Assembly: GCF_900112605.1 (NCBI RefSeq)
Contig: NZ_FOMJ01000009.1
Location: 1 to 64,000 of the forward strand
Reading direction: 5' to 3'
Source: Thiohalospira halophila DSM 15071
Lineage (GTDB): Bacteria > Pseudomonadota > Gammaproteobacteria > Thiohalospirales > Thiohalospiraceae
DNA: 64,000 bases
The translations under genes were made by a program, and so were the position numbers. Of this stretch, positions 26,489-35,218 are shown one piece after another. Each line of letters starts with the position of its first letter. Position 1 is the first letter of the stretch. The notes beneath the pieces were generated by a model. It ran no database searches and was not told the DNA's origin. It saw only the letters and a program-made list of their open reading frames with translations.

Positions 26489-29400
26489 CGCCGGGGGCGG
26501 ACGAGGAAGGGCGCGGACCCATCGCGAATCCCGCCACCGTCGGGGATCCCGTGGGCGTCTTCCATCCCGTCACGGGCCAGTGGTTCCGGTCGGCCTTCGG
26601 CACCCCCACCCCGGTCCAGGCGCGGGGCTGGCCGGCCATCGGCGCCGGCGAGCACGCCCTGCTGGTGGCGCCCACCGGCAGCGGCAAGACCCTGGCCGCC
26701 TTCCTCGCCGCCATCGACCGGATCAGCCACCAGCCCGCCGCCGAGGCCGGGGTGCGCGCCCTCTACATCTCCCCGCTGAAGGCACTGGTCCACGACGTGG
26801 AGCGCAACCTGCGCAACCCCGTCAGCGGCATCGCCCGCACGGCGGAGGCGCGCGGGGAGACCGCCACCCCGCCCACGGTGGGGATCCGCACCGGCGATAC
26901 CCCCCAGGCCGAGCGCGAGCGCCAGCGCCGCCGCCCGCCGGAGATCCTGGTCACCACGCCGGAATCCCTCTTCCTCATCCTGGGCAGCCGCGCCGCCGCC
27001 AATCTCGCCACGGTGGAGACCATCATCGTCGACGAGGTCCACGCCCTGGCCGGGACCAAGCGCGGCGCCCACCTGGCCCTCTCGCTGGAGCGGGTGGCCG
27101 CCCTGGCCCACGGCGACCCCCAGCGCATCGGCCTCTCCGCCACCGTGAATCCGCCGGAGACCGCCGCCCGCTTCCTGGCCGGCGACCGGCCGGTGACCAC
27201 CGTGGACGCCTCGGAGCCGCCCCAAATCCGGCTCACCGTGAGCGTGCCGGTGCCGGACATGGAGAACCCGCCACCCCCGCCGGCGGAGGACCCCGATGCC
27301 GGCGGCCCCATCCTGGGCGAGGCCCACCGGCGCGCCGCCGGCCCCTCGCCGGGGGAGCAGGGGATCTGGCAGGCCCTCTACCCCCGCCTGGTCGCCCTGG
27401 TGCGCGAGCACACCGCCACCATCATCTTCGTCAACAGCCGGGGTCTGTGCGAGCGGCTGGCCCAGCGCCTCAACGAGCAGGCGGAGGCGACCGGTGACGA
27501 ACCCCTGGTCCGCGCCCACCACGGCAGCCTGGACCACGAACGTCGCGCCGCGGTGGAGGAGGCCCTCAAGGCCGGGACCCTGCGCGGGATCGTCGCCACC
27601 TCCAGCCTGGAGCTGGGCATCGACATGGGGGCGGTGGACCAGGTGGTGATGGTGGAATCCCCGGGCACCGTGGCCAGCGGCCTCCAGCGCGTGGGCCGTG
27701 CCGGCCACGGCGTGGGCGAGGCCAGCCACGGCACCATCCTCCCCAAGCACCGCGGCGACCTGCTCCACGCCGGCGTGGTGGCCGAGCGCATGCTCGCCGG
27801 CGCCATCGAGACGGTCCGCATCCCCGAGAATCCGCTGGACGTCCTGGCCCAGCAGGTGGTGGCCACCGCCGCCGCCGGCGATACCCGCCGCGCCGACCTG
27901 CTGGCCCTGGCCCGGCGCGCCGCTCCCTACCGCCAGCTGCCCGAGGCGGCCCTGGACGGGGTGCTGGAGATGCTCTCCGGCGGCTACCCCTCCTCCACCC
28001 TGGCCGACCTGCGCCCCCTGCTGGCCTGGGATCGCACCGCCGATGCCGTCACCGCCCGCCGGGGCGCGGCCATGCGGGTGCGCCTCAACGGCGGCACCAT
28101 CCCCGACCGCGGCGCCTACCCGGTCCACATCGCCCCCGACGGCCCCCGGGTGGGGGAGCTGGACGAGGAGATGGTCCACGAGACCCGGGCCGGCGAGAAC
28201 ATCGCCCTGGGGGCGAGCACCTGGCGGGTGGCCGAGGTCACCCGGGACCGGGTGCTGGTCACCCCGGCCCCCGGCGAACCGGGCAAGCTCCCCTTCTGGC
28301 GCGGCGACGGCCCCGGCCGCCCGGTGGAGCTGGGCCGCGCCCTGGGCGCCTTCACCCGGGAGCTGGCCGCCGCCGACGACATCGCCGCCGCGGTGAGCGA
28401 GCGCGTACCCACCGACGCGGGGGCGGCCGCCAACCTCGCCGCCTACCTGCGCGAGCAGGTCGAGGCCACCGGCGACGTCCCCTCGGACCGGACCATCGTC
28501 GTCGAGCGCTTCCGCGACGAACTCGGCGACTGGCGCATCGCCGTCCTCTCCCCCTTCGGCGCCCGGATCCACGCTCCCTGGGCGCTGGCCCTGCGCCAGC
28601 GCCTGGCCGATTACACCGGCGCCGAGACCCAGATCCTCCACACCGACGACGGCATCACCCTGCGCCTGGCCGACGGCGATGAACTGCCGCCGGTGGAGAC
28701 GCTCTTCCCCGAGCCGGAGGCGGTGGAGGAGCAGGTCACCGAGGTCCTGGCCGATACCAGCCTGTTCGCCGCGCTCTTTCGCGAGAACGCCGGGCGCAGC
28801 CTGCTCATCCCGCGCCGGGGCGGAAAGAGCCGCACCCCGCTGTGGCAGCAGCGGCTCAAGGCCCAGAGCCTGCTGGCCGAGGTCCGCCGCTACCCGGCCT
28901 TCCCCCTGGTGCTGGAGACCTACCGCCAGGCCCTGGCCGACCACTTCGACCTGGCCGGCCTCACCGAGGTGCTCGCCCACGTGCGCGACCGCCGCATCCG
29001 GGTGCGCAACGCCGAGACCGACCACCCCTCGCCCTTCGCCCGCTCCCTGGTCTTCGCCTTCGTCGCCGCCTTCCTCTACGAGGAGGACACCCCGCTGGCC
29101 GAGCGCCGCGCCCAGGCACTTACCCTGGATCGCGGCCTCCTGGCGGAGCTGGTGGGCCAGGCGGAGCTGCGCGACCTGCTGGACGCCGACGCCGTGGCAG
29201 CCGTGGAGGCGCGCCTGGCCCACACCGATCCCGACCACCGCGCCCGGGACGCCGACGAGCTCCACGACCTCCTCCGCCGCCTGGGCGACCTCACCGGGGC
29301 CGAGGCCGCCGAACGCGCCACGGGGGACGCCGCCGCCTGGCTGGCCGACCTCCAGCGCCAGCGCCGCGCCCATGCCGCCACTATCGCCGGCGAACCGCGC

Positions 29401-30954
29401 TGGATCGCCACCGCCGACGCCGGCCTCTACCGCGACGCCCTGGGCGTGCCGGCCCCCAGCGGCCTGCCGGAGTCGGCCCTGGCCCCGGTGGAGCGCCCCC
29501 TGGAGCGGCTGCTGGCCCGCTACGCCCGCCACCACGGCCCCTTCACCACCGCCGAAGTGGCCGCTCGTTACGGCCTCACCGCCGGCCAGGTGGAGCCCGT
29601 CCTCCAGGGGCTCGCCGGGGCGGGGCAGCTGCTCCACGGCGCCATCCGCCCCGCCGGCAGCGGCGAGGAGTGGGTGGATACGGAGGTCCTGCGCCGGCTC
29701 AAGCGCGAGAGCGTGGGCCGCCTGCGCCAGGAGGCGGCGGCGGTGGACGGGGCGACCCTGGCCGCCTTCCTCCCCGGCTGGCAGGGCGTGGGCGAGGCCG
29801 GGACGCTGGAGGAGGCCATCGCCTCCCTGGAGGGGATCGCCCTGCCCTGGAGCCTGTGGACCACCGCCATCCTCCCCGCCCGGGTGCGCGGCTTCTCCCT
29901 GGACGAGCTGGAACGGCTCACCGCCGGCGGCGAGGTGGTCTGGGTGGGGGCCGGCAGCCTGGGCACCAGCGACGGCCGGGTGCGCCTGCTCTTCCGGGAG
30001 AACGCCGCCCGACTGCTGGAGCCGGAGGCGGCCGCCGGCGACCCGGCGGACTCGGAAGACCCGGTGGCCGCCGCCCTGCTAGCGGAGCTGGACCGGCGCG
30101 GGGCGGTCTTCTACACCGATCTGGAGAGCGCCGTAGCCCGGCGGCTGGGGGATGTGGCCCCGGAGGCCTTCCGCACCGCCCTCTGGGACCTGGTCTGGGC
30201 CGGCCGGATCACCAACGACACCCTGGCCCCGCTGCGCGGGCTGGGCGGGCGCGGGCGCAAGCGCACCCACCGCACCGCCGGCGGCCGCTGGACCCGGGTG
30301 GCCGAGCTGGCCGACCCTCGAATCACCGCCGAGGACCGCGCCCTGGCCCGCGCCGGCATGCTGCTGCGCCGCTACGGCATCGCCGGGCGCACCGCCGCCG
30401 GGGCCGAGGGGCTGCCCGGCGGCTTCGGACCGGTCTATACCGCCCTGGGCAGCCTGGAGGAGGCCGGCCGCGTCCGTCGGGGCCACTTCGTGGAGGGGCT
30501 GAGCGGCGCCCAGTTCGCCTGGCCCGGCGCCGTGGACCGCCTACGCGCCCACCGCGACGAGGCGGAGGAGGGCAACGGCCCCGCCCGCCTGCTCCCCGCC
30601 GCCGACCCCGCCAACGCCTGGGGCCAGCTCCTGCCCTGGCCGGCCGTGAGCCCCGGCGGAAGCCGCCCCCGCCGCGGCGCCGGGGACTGGGTGGTCACCG
30701 TCGCCGGCCATCCGGTCCTCTTCGTCGGCGGGGGCGGCAAGCGGATCACCACCTTCGATGAGGCCACCGGCGACGGCGAGGCCCTGGAGGCGGCCGCCGC
30801 CGCCCTGGCCGGCCTCACCGGCCGCGGCCGCCTGCTCACCGTCGAACGCATCGACGGCGAACCGGCCCGGGAATCCGGACACGCCCCCGCCTTCCGCAGC
30901 GCCGGCTTCTCACCGGACTACCGGGGGCTGGTTTGGGAGTCCTCGCCCCGCTGA
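26485..30954 (+). CDS. lhr: Lhr, large ATP-dependent DNA helicase
   Basis: 1489 residues, close to the size of full-length bacterial Lhr. Helicase core: Walker A APTGSGKT, DEVH box, SAT motif, then in the second RecA domain SSLELGIDMG and QRVGRAGH. After the core come the winged-helix and beta-barrel segments and the long C-terminal Lhr region. Lhr translocates 3'-to-5' on single-stranded DNA and unwinds RNA-DNA hybrids; it has been tied to DNA repair. The start at 26485 overlaps the upstream stop. Very GC-rich with long shadow frames on both strands, but the codon pattern and motifs settle the frame. Confidence 0.95.
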   Translation: MTPGADEEGRGPIANPATVGDPVGVFHPVTGQWFRSAFGTPTPVQARGWPAIGAGEHALLVAPTGSGKTLAAFLAAIDRISHQPAAEAGVRALYISPLKALVHDVERNLRNPVSGIARTAEARGETATPPTVGIRTGDTPQAERERQRRRPPEILVTTPESLFLILGSRAAANLATVETIIVDEVHALAGTKRGAHLALSLERVAALAHGDPQRIGLSATVNPPETAARFLAGDRPVTTVDASEPPQIRLTVSVPVPDMENPPPPPAEDPDAGGPILGEAHRRAAGPSPGEQGIWQALYPRLVALVREHTATIIFVNSRGLCERLAQRLNEQAEATGDEPLVRAHHGSLDHERRAAVEEALKAGTLRGIVATSSLELGIDMGAVDQVVMVESPGTVASGLQRVGRAGHGVGEASHGTILPKHRGDLLHAGVVAERMLAGAIETVRIPENPLDVLAQQVVATAAAGDTRRADLLALARRAAPYRQLPEAALDGVLEMLSGGYPSSTLADLRPLLAWDRTADAVTARRGAAMRVRLNGGTIPDRGAYPVHIAPDGPRVGELDEEMVHETRAGENIALGASTWRVAEVTRDRVLVTPAPGEPGKLPFWRGDGPGRPVELGRALGAFTRELAAADDIAAAVSERVPTDAGAAANLAAYLREQVEATGDVPSDRTIVVERFRDELGDWRIAVLSPFGARIHAPWALALRQRLADYTGAETQILHTDDGITLRLADGDELPPVETLFPEPEAVEEQVTEVLADTSLFAALFRENAGRSLLIPRRGGKSRTPLWQQRLKAQSLLAEVRRYPAFPLVLETYRQALADHFDLAGLTEVLAHVRDRRIRVRNAETDHPSPFARSLVFAFVAAFLYEEDTPLAERRAQALTLDRGLLAELVGQAELRDLLDADAVAAVEARLAHTDPDHRARDADELHDLLRRLGDLTGAEAAERATGDAAAWLADLQRQRRAHAATIAGEPRWIATADAGLYRDALGVPAPSGLPESALAPVERPLERLLARYARHHGPFTTAEVAARYGLTAGQVEPVLQGLAGAGQLLHGAIRPAGSGEEWVDTEVLRRLKRESVGRLRQEAAAVDGATLAAFLPGWQGVGEAGTLEEAIASLEGIALPWSLWTTAILPARVRGFSLDELERLTAGGEVVWVGAGSLGTSDGRVRLLFRENAARLLEPEAAAGDPADSEDPVAAALLAELDRRGAVFYTDLESAVARRLGDVAPEAFRTALWDLVWAGRITNDTLAPLRGLGGRGRKRTHRTAGGRWTRVAELADPRITAEDRALARAGMLLRRYGIAGRTAAGAEGLPGGFGPVYTALGSLEEAGRVRRGHFVEGLSGAQFAWPGAVDRLRAHRDEAEEGNGPARLLPAADPANAWGQLLPWPAVSPGGSRPRRGAGDWVVTVAGHPVLFVGGGGKRITTFDEATGDGEALEAAAAALAGLTGRGRLLTVERIDGEPARESGHAPAFRSAGFSPDYRGLVWESSPR

Positions 30955-30978
30955 GGGGCCGAAGAAGTCGAAAGCCGG

Positions 30979-31233
30979 CTAGTAGTGCAACCGCACCTGG
31001 GCAATCAGCAGGGCATCCCCGTCCACCTTGTAGACCAGGCGATGCTCTTCATTGATCCGCCGGGACCAGTAGCCGGATAGGGCGTGCCGGAGGGGTTCGG
31101 GCTTGCCGATCCCCGCGTACGGCTCGCGCTGGATGGCCTTGATGAGTTCGTTGATGCGCTTGAGGGTGCGACGGTCCGTGCGCTGCCAGTAAAGGTAGTC
31201 CTCCCAGGCTCGTTCGGAGAAGATGAGCCTCAT
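30979..31233 (-). CDS. yoeB: YoeB-family mRNA interferase toxin
   Basis: 84 residues, exactly the length of E. coli YoeB. The catalytic residues known for that enzyme fall at the same numbers: E46, R65, H83 and the C-terminal Y84. YoeB binds the ribosome and cuts mRNA at the A-site codon. It overlaps the antitoxin stop by 4 bp (ATGA-type), the standard antitoxin-first arrangement. No sign of decay. Confidence 0.96.
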   Translation of the reverse strand: MRLIFSERAWEDYLYWQRTDRRTLKRINELIKAIQREPYAGIGKPEPLRHALSGYWSRRINEEHRLVYKVDGDALLIAQVRLHY

Positions 31234-31481
31234 TCCTCCAGGCTCCGCTCCTCACCACCCCCCTGCTCGAGTTCGGCGATGGATTCCAGCAGTCGACGGG
31301 CATTCTCCGGCGACCGCAGGAGGTAGGCCGTCTCCTCCAGGGCCTCGTAGTCCTCCTGGGCCATCATGACCACCGAGCCGGCGCCCTTGCGGGTGATAAT
31401 GACCGGTGCGTGGTCCTCGCAGACCTGTTCCATGGTGCGCGCGAGATTGGTACGCGCGGCGGTATAGCTGATGGCATCCAT
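31230..31481 (-). CDS. yefM: YefM-family antitoxin
   Basis: 83 residues with the Phd/YefM pattern: N-terminal DNA-binding part (MDAISYTAARTNL, VIITRKGAGSVVMMAQEDYEAL) and an acidic C-terminal tail that neutralises YoeB. The ATG at 31481 is chosen because TGGAG is correctly spaced from it; a GTG nine bases upstream would touch the Shine-Dalgarno. The palindromic operator lies at 31498-31521, consistent with autoregulation. Confidence 0.94.
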   Translation of the reverse strand: MDAISYTAARTNLARTMEQVCEDHAPVIITRKGAGSVVMMAQEDYEALEETAYLLRSPENARRLLESIAELEQGGGEERSLEE

Positions 31482-31497
31482 GACGGCCACTCCAGAA

Positions 31498-31521
31498 TGT
31501 ACATGTACAGAATATTGTACG
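31498..31521 (-). promoter_or_regulatory. YefM/YoeB operator with TGTACA repeats
   Basis: TGTACA occurs at 31498-31503 and 31504-31509 (one 12-bp palindrome), and a one-mismatch copy, TGTACG, lies at 31516-31521. The second and third are centred 12 bp apart, the spacing reported for the E. coli yefM-yoeB operator. A TACAAT -10-like box on the minus strand overlaps it, so binding would block transcription. Confidence 0.8.
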
Positions 31522-31566
31522 CTAAAGTGCCACCGCTACCACCCCGCGGAGTGCTAGGCTGACCTC

Positions 31567-32232
31567 ATGCATCCGTCACGGGAACGCTACCTCCTCGGCA
31601 TCGACCTCGCCGGCCCGGCCGCCCCGCAGCGTACCGGGGTGGCGCTCTTTGCCGCGGAGGGCGAGGGGATGCGCCGCCTCCCGGCGGGGTGCGACGGCTC
31701 CGACGAGGGGCTGCGCGTCCGGGTGGCCGAACGGGCGGAGGAGGCGCCGGTGGTGGTGGGGATCGATGCGCCGCTCTCCTACCAGCCCGGCGGCGGGCAG
31801 CGAGAGGCGGACGCGGAGCTGCGCCGGGTCATCCAGGCGTGCGGGATGCATCCGGGATCGGTGATCCCGCCCACGGCGCCGCGCATGGTCTACGTCACCC
31901 TGCGCGGGGTGGCCCTGGCCCACGCCCTCACCACCATCGACGCCGCCCATCCGGTTCGCGTGGTGGAGGTCCACCCCGGCGCCACGCTCTGCCTGCGGGG
32001 CGCACCGCTGGCGGCCATTCGCGCCTTCGCCACGGAGACCGCCGCCCGGGCCGAGCTCCTGCAATGGCTGACAGAGTACGGGATCGACGGCCTGGACCCG
32101 ACGGCCACGGAGTCCGACCACGACGTGGCCGCCTGCGCCGCCGCCCTGGGCGCCCGGGACTGGTTCGCGGGCCGGCCCCGGTGGCTCCACCCGGCCCGAC
32201 CGCCCTGGCACCCCTTCGACTTCGCCTGCTGA
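31567..32232 (+). CDS. DUF429 protein (predicted RNase H-fold)
   Basis: 221 residues. The opening LLGIDLAGP with an early Asp, the central VVVGIDAPLSY, the VVEVHPGATL strand and the late SDHDVAACAAAL helix are the four acidic core positions of the DUF429 family, predicted to have an RNase H-like nuclease fold. Substrate and role unknown. A TGCTAGGCT extended -10 box lies at 31552-31560, only about 7 bp before the ATG, so the transcript may be nearly leaderless. It lies between two toxin-antitoxin loci. Confidence 0.85.
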   Translation: MHPSRERYLLGIDLAGPAAPQRTGVALFAAEGEGMRRLPAGCDGSDEGLRVRVAERAEEAPVVVGIDAPLSYQPGGGQREADAELRRVIQACGMHPGSVIPPTAPRMVYVTLRGVALAHALTTIDAAHPVRVVEVHPGATLCLRGAPLAAIRAFATETAARAELLQWLTEYGIDGLDPTATESDHDVAACAAALGARDWFAGRPRWLHPARPPWHPFDFAC

Positions 32233-32235
32233 TCT

Positions 32236-32434
32236 TCAGAGGGAGCGCGAAAACTCGGCCAGGCGGTCGGCAGTCACGACCAACCCCTGGGCATCCGCCC
32301 GGATTGCCGCCGCCAGGACGTGGGCATCATCGGGGTCCGGCGGCGAAGAGGCCGCTTACCGCCAGCCGGAGGAGGAAATCCCGCAGCGGTGCCGGATAGA
32401 GCACACAGGCGTCATAGACGACCACATACGCCAT
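32236..32434 (-). pseudogene. Decayed PIN-domain toxin gene (internal deletion and frameshift)
   Basis: An ATG at 32434 directly follows the antitoxin stop (TGAATG) and opens MAYVVVYDACVLYPAPLRDF, the N-terminus of a COG1569-type PIN toxin with its first catalytic Asp. The frame ends after 36 codons at about 32327. Another frame, near 32335 to the TGA at 32236-32238, encodes PDPDDAHVLAAAIRADAQ, the PIN C-terminal core with the later acidic residues. The roughly 60-90 central residues expected between them are missing and the halves are out of frame. The toxin is therefore very probably inactive. Confidence 0.8.
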
Positions 32435-32887
32435 TCAATAGCCCATATCCTCGTCCTGAGCCTGCTCCACCAGGGCATCCAGTGCCTCCTGGCTGCGCGC
32501 CTCACATTCCTGTTTGTAGGCAATCAGATCCGCATACCGAATACGCCGGTGCGTACCGACCCGATGGAACGGGATGGTCCCCTCCTCCAGGAGCTTGATG
32601 ACGTGGGGGCGGGAGACATTCAGGAGTTCGGCCGCCTGCTGGGTCGTGAGTTCCGCATGGGTCGGGACCACGGTCACGGCATTGCCCTGGGCCATCTCCA
32701 CGAGAAGATCTCGCAACAGGGAGAGCGCCTGGCGCGGCAGCACCAGGTCGGTACCATCCAGCCTCACGCGGGCCCGCTCGGCATCCCCTTCGCGGGCCAG
32801 GAGGCGGCTCAGCTCCTCGGCACTGGACCGCGCCAGATCCGCGGTCTCCGGATCGAGGGGCGGGGTGCGGTCGTCGGCAACGCTCAT
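32435..32887 (-). CDS. Excisionase-type HTH antitoxin, partner of the broken PIN toxin
   Basis: 150 residues. A C-terminal MerR/excisionase-like helix-turn-helix (TTQQAAELLNVSRPHVIKLLEEG, then HRRIRYADLIAYK) follows an N-terminal helical part. This arrangement is typical of antitoxins paired with PIN toxins whose start abuts their stop, as here. The frame is intact with a good GGAGGT ribosome-binding site, so it may persist as an orphan antitoxin or repressor. Confidence 0.88.
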   Translation of the reverse strand: MSVADDRTPPLDPETADLARSSAEELSRLLAREGDAERARVRLDGTDLVLPRQALSLLRDLLVEMAQGNAVTVVPTHAELTTQQAAELLNVSRPHVIKLLEEGTIPFHRVGTHRRIRYADLIAYKQECEARSQEALDALVEQAQDEDMGY

Positions 32888-32954
32888 GGGACCTCCTGTG
32901 GACTGGCTATTGAACTCTAGTCCAGCCCGCCCCTATTCGCAACAAACGAAACGC

Positions 32955-34319
32955 CTACTCCGCCCGGTCCAGCCCCTCCAGGGCGCGGTGGATCTCCGCC
33001 TCGGGATAGGCGTAGTCCTCCAGCTCGCCGCGGAAGTAGCGGTCGTAGGAGGTCATGTCGAAGTGGCCGTGGCCGGAGAGGTTGATGAACAGCGTCTTCT
33101 CCTCGCCGCTCTGGGTGCAGGCCTCGGCCTCGTCGATGGCGGCGCGGATGGCGTGGCACGACTCGGGGGCGGGGATGATCCCCTCGCTGCGGGCGAAGGT
33201 GACGCCGGCCTCGAAGGTGCCCAGCTGGGGCACCGCCGCCGCCTCGATGATGCCGTCGCGGTGCAGGCGGGAGACCAGGGGGCTGTCGCCGTGGTAGCGC
33301 AGGCCGCCGGCGTGGATCCCCGGCGGCATGAAGTCGTGGCCCAGGGTGTACATGGCCATCATGGGCGTCAGCCCGGCGGAGTCGCCGTAGTCCCAGGCGT
33401 ACTGGCCCCGGGTAAGAGTGGGGCAGGAGTCCGGCTCCACCGCCACCAGCCGCACGTCCCTGCCGGCGGCCTTGTCGGCGACGAAGGGGAAGGCCGCACC
33501 ACCGAAGTTGGAGCCGCCGCCGCAGGGGGCGAAGATGGCGTCCGGGTAGTCGCCGGCCAGCTCGAACTGCTGCTTGGCCTCCTGGCCAATGACGGTCTGG
33601 TGCAGGACCACGTGGTTCAGGACCGAGCCCAGGGCGTAGCTGGTGTCCGCCCGGCTGGCGGCATCCTCCACCGCCTCGGAGATGGCCAGGCCCAGGCTGC
33701 CGGGGTTGTCGGGATCGGCGGCCAGGGCATCGCGCCCCGCCTGGGTGCGGTTGGAGGGGCTGGGGACCACCGAGGCGCCCCAGGTCTCCATCATGGAGCG
33801 GCGGAAGGGCTTCTGCTCGTAGCTGATGGCGACCATGTAGACGTCCACCTCCAGCCCGAACATCTCCCCGGCCAGGGCCAGGGAGGAGCCCCACTGGCCG
33901 GCCCCGGTCTCGGTGGCCAGGCGCTGGATCCCGGCCTGCTGGTTGTAGTAGGCCTGGGCCAGGGCGCTGTTGGGCTTGTGGGAGCCGGCGGGGCTCACGC
34001 CCTCGTACTTGTAGTAGATCTTCGCCGGCGTCCCCAGGGCCGCCTCCAGGCGGTGGGCGCGGTAGAGGGGGCTGGGCCGCCACAGCGCCAGCCCCTGGCG
34101 CACCGGCTCCGGGATGGGGATCCAGCGCTCGGTCGCCATCTCCTGCTCGATGATCGCCTCCGGGAAGATGGCGGCCAGGGCATCGGGGCTCACCGGGTTG
34201 CCGTCCGGGCCGCGCGGCGCCTCCATGGGCGTGGGCATGTCGGCGGCGACGTTGTACCAGTGGGTCGGGATGGCATCCTCGTCGAGGAGATACTTGGTGC
34301 GCTGCATGGTGGCCCCCAT
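32955..34319 (-). CDS. trpB2: Tryptophan synthase beta-like protein TrpB2
   Basis: 454 residues, longer than TrpB1 and with the TrpB2 pattern: opening PTHWYNV.AD, the PLP-lysine motif in GSHKPNSALA, and the phosphate-binding CGGGSNFGG loop. TrpB2 enzymes make tryptophan from indole and serine, often without a TrpA partner. The start is ATG 34319; a second ATG at 34307 has GGGGG closer to the ideal spacing and is a real alternative. No other trp genes are near. Divergent from nei. Confidence 0.93.
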   Translation of the reverse strand: MGATMQRTKYLLDEDAIPTHWYNVAADMPTPMEAPRGPDGNPVSPDALAAIFPEAIIEQEMATERWIPIPEPVRQGLALWRPSPLYRAHRLEAALGTPAKIYYKYEGVSPAGSHKPNSALAQAYYNQQAGIQRLATETGAGQWGSSLALAGEMFGLEVDVYMVAISYEQKPFRRSMMETWGASVVPSPSNRTQAGRDALAADPDNPGSLGLAISEAVEDAASRADTSYALGSVLNHVVLHQTVIGQEAKQQFELAGDYPDAIFAPCGGGSNFGGAAFPFVADKAAGRDVRLVAVEPDSCPTLTRGQYAWDYGDSAGLTPMMAMYTLGHDFMPPGIHAGGLRYHGDSPLVSRLHRDGIIEAAAVPQLGTFEAGVTFARSEGIIPAPESCHAIRAAIDEAEACTQSGEEKTLFINLSGHGHFDMTSYDRYFRGELEDYAYPEAEIHRALEGLDRAE

Positions 34320-34381
34320 CTCGGTTCGTTGTGGGGTTATTCTGCCGCGCCCGCGGGCGCGGCGCGAGAGGGGAGGTCGAT

Positions 34382-35173
34382 TTGCCGGAAGGGGATACCA
34401 TCCACAAGGTGGCGGCGGGGCTGCGGCCCTGGCTAGCGGGGGTGACCCTCACCGGCGGCCGGCTGCGCGACGACCCCGCCGCGGTCCTGGCCGGCCGCCG
34501 GGTGGGCGACCTGGTGCCCCACGGCAAGCACCTGTTCATCGAGCTGGGGGAGCGGGCGGCCCTGCGCGTCCACCTGGGGATGGGGGGGAGCTGGCACCGC
34601 TACCCGCCCGGGGGCGCGTGGCAGAAGCCGGCCCGCCAGGCCGGGGTGGTACTGACCACCGAGGCGGCGGAGCTGGTCTGCTTCAACCCCAAAGAGGTCG
34701 CGCTCACCGCCACACCCCGGCTGCAGCGCCACGCCGCCACTGCCCACCTGGGCCCCGACCTCATCGACCCGGCCACCGCCCCCGCGGCCCTGCCGACCCG
34801 GGCGCGGGAGCGGCTCCCGGCCGCCGCCCCGCTGGCCGACGTACTGCTGGACCAGACCGTGGCCGCCGGGATCGGCAACATCTACAAGTCGGAGCTGGCC
34901 TTCCTCCACGGACTCCACCCGGAGACGCCGCTGGCGGCGGTGAGTGATACCGCGCTGGCGGCGATCTACGCCGACGCCGCCCGCCTGCTCAGCCACAACA
35001 CCGGCGACGCCCCGCGCACCACCCGCTTCGGCCACGACGGCCCGCGCCTGTGGGTCTACCGCCGCCGCCACCGCCCCTGCCTGCGCTGCGGCACGCCCAT
35101 CACCTACGCCCGCACCGGCCGCGACCAGCGCGGCACCTACTGGTGTCCGATCTGCCAGCCGGCCCCCGGCTGA
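34382..35173 (+). CDS. nei: Endonuclease VIII-like DNA glycosylase/AP lyase
   Basis: 263 residues of the Fpg/Nei family. The protein must begin with Pro-Glu (PEGDTIH) because the N-terminal proline, freed after Met removal, is the catalytic nucleophile; this fixes the start at TTG 34382, which GAGGGGAGG precedes. PEGDTIH is the Nei rather than Fpg form. The conserved Lys is in HGKHLFIEL, the helix-two-turn-helix is QTVAAGIGNIYKSE, and the zinc finger CLRC-x16-CPIC closes the protein. It removes oxidised pyrimidines from DNA. Confidence 0.94.
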   Translation: MPEGDTIHKVAAGLRPWLAGVTLTGGRLRDDPAAVLAGRRVGDLVPHGKHLFIELGERAALRVHLGMGGSWHRYPPGGAWQKPARQAGVVLTTEAAELVCFNPKEVALTATPRLQRHAATAHLGPDLIDPATAPAALPTRARERLPAAAPLADVLLDQTVAAGIGNIYKSELAFLHGLHPETPLAAVSDTALAAIYADAARLLSHNTGDAPRTTRFGHDGPRLWVYRRRHRPCLRCGTPITYARTGRDQRGTYWCPICQPAPG

Positions 35174-35184
35174 CTCCCCCAACG

Positions 35185-35209
35185 AAAAAGACCCCGCCGA
35201 AGCGGGGTC
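35185..35209 (-). terminator. Intrinsic terminator of the small leftward gene
   Basis: Perfect 8-bp stem GACCCCGC/GCGGGGTC (35190-35197 and 35202-35209) with CGAA loop; on the minus strand it is followed by TTTTT (35189-35185). It lies between the stops of nei and of the 53-residue gene. Confidence 0.9.
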
Positions 35210-35218
35210 CTTGGGGCG

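Noticed and set aside
26143-29637. Open frame of over 1100 codons on the minus strand opposite lhr
   Set aside because: Composition is Gly/Val/Ala/Gln repeats and it crosses helicase motifs read on the plus strand; shadow of lhr.
30979-31481. RelBE or other toxin class instead of YoeB/YefM
   Set aside because: Exact length of 84 and E46, R65, H83, Y84 at YoeB numbers, plus a YefM-type operator, settle the family.
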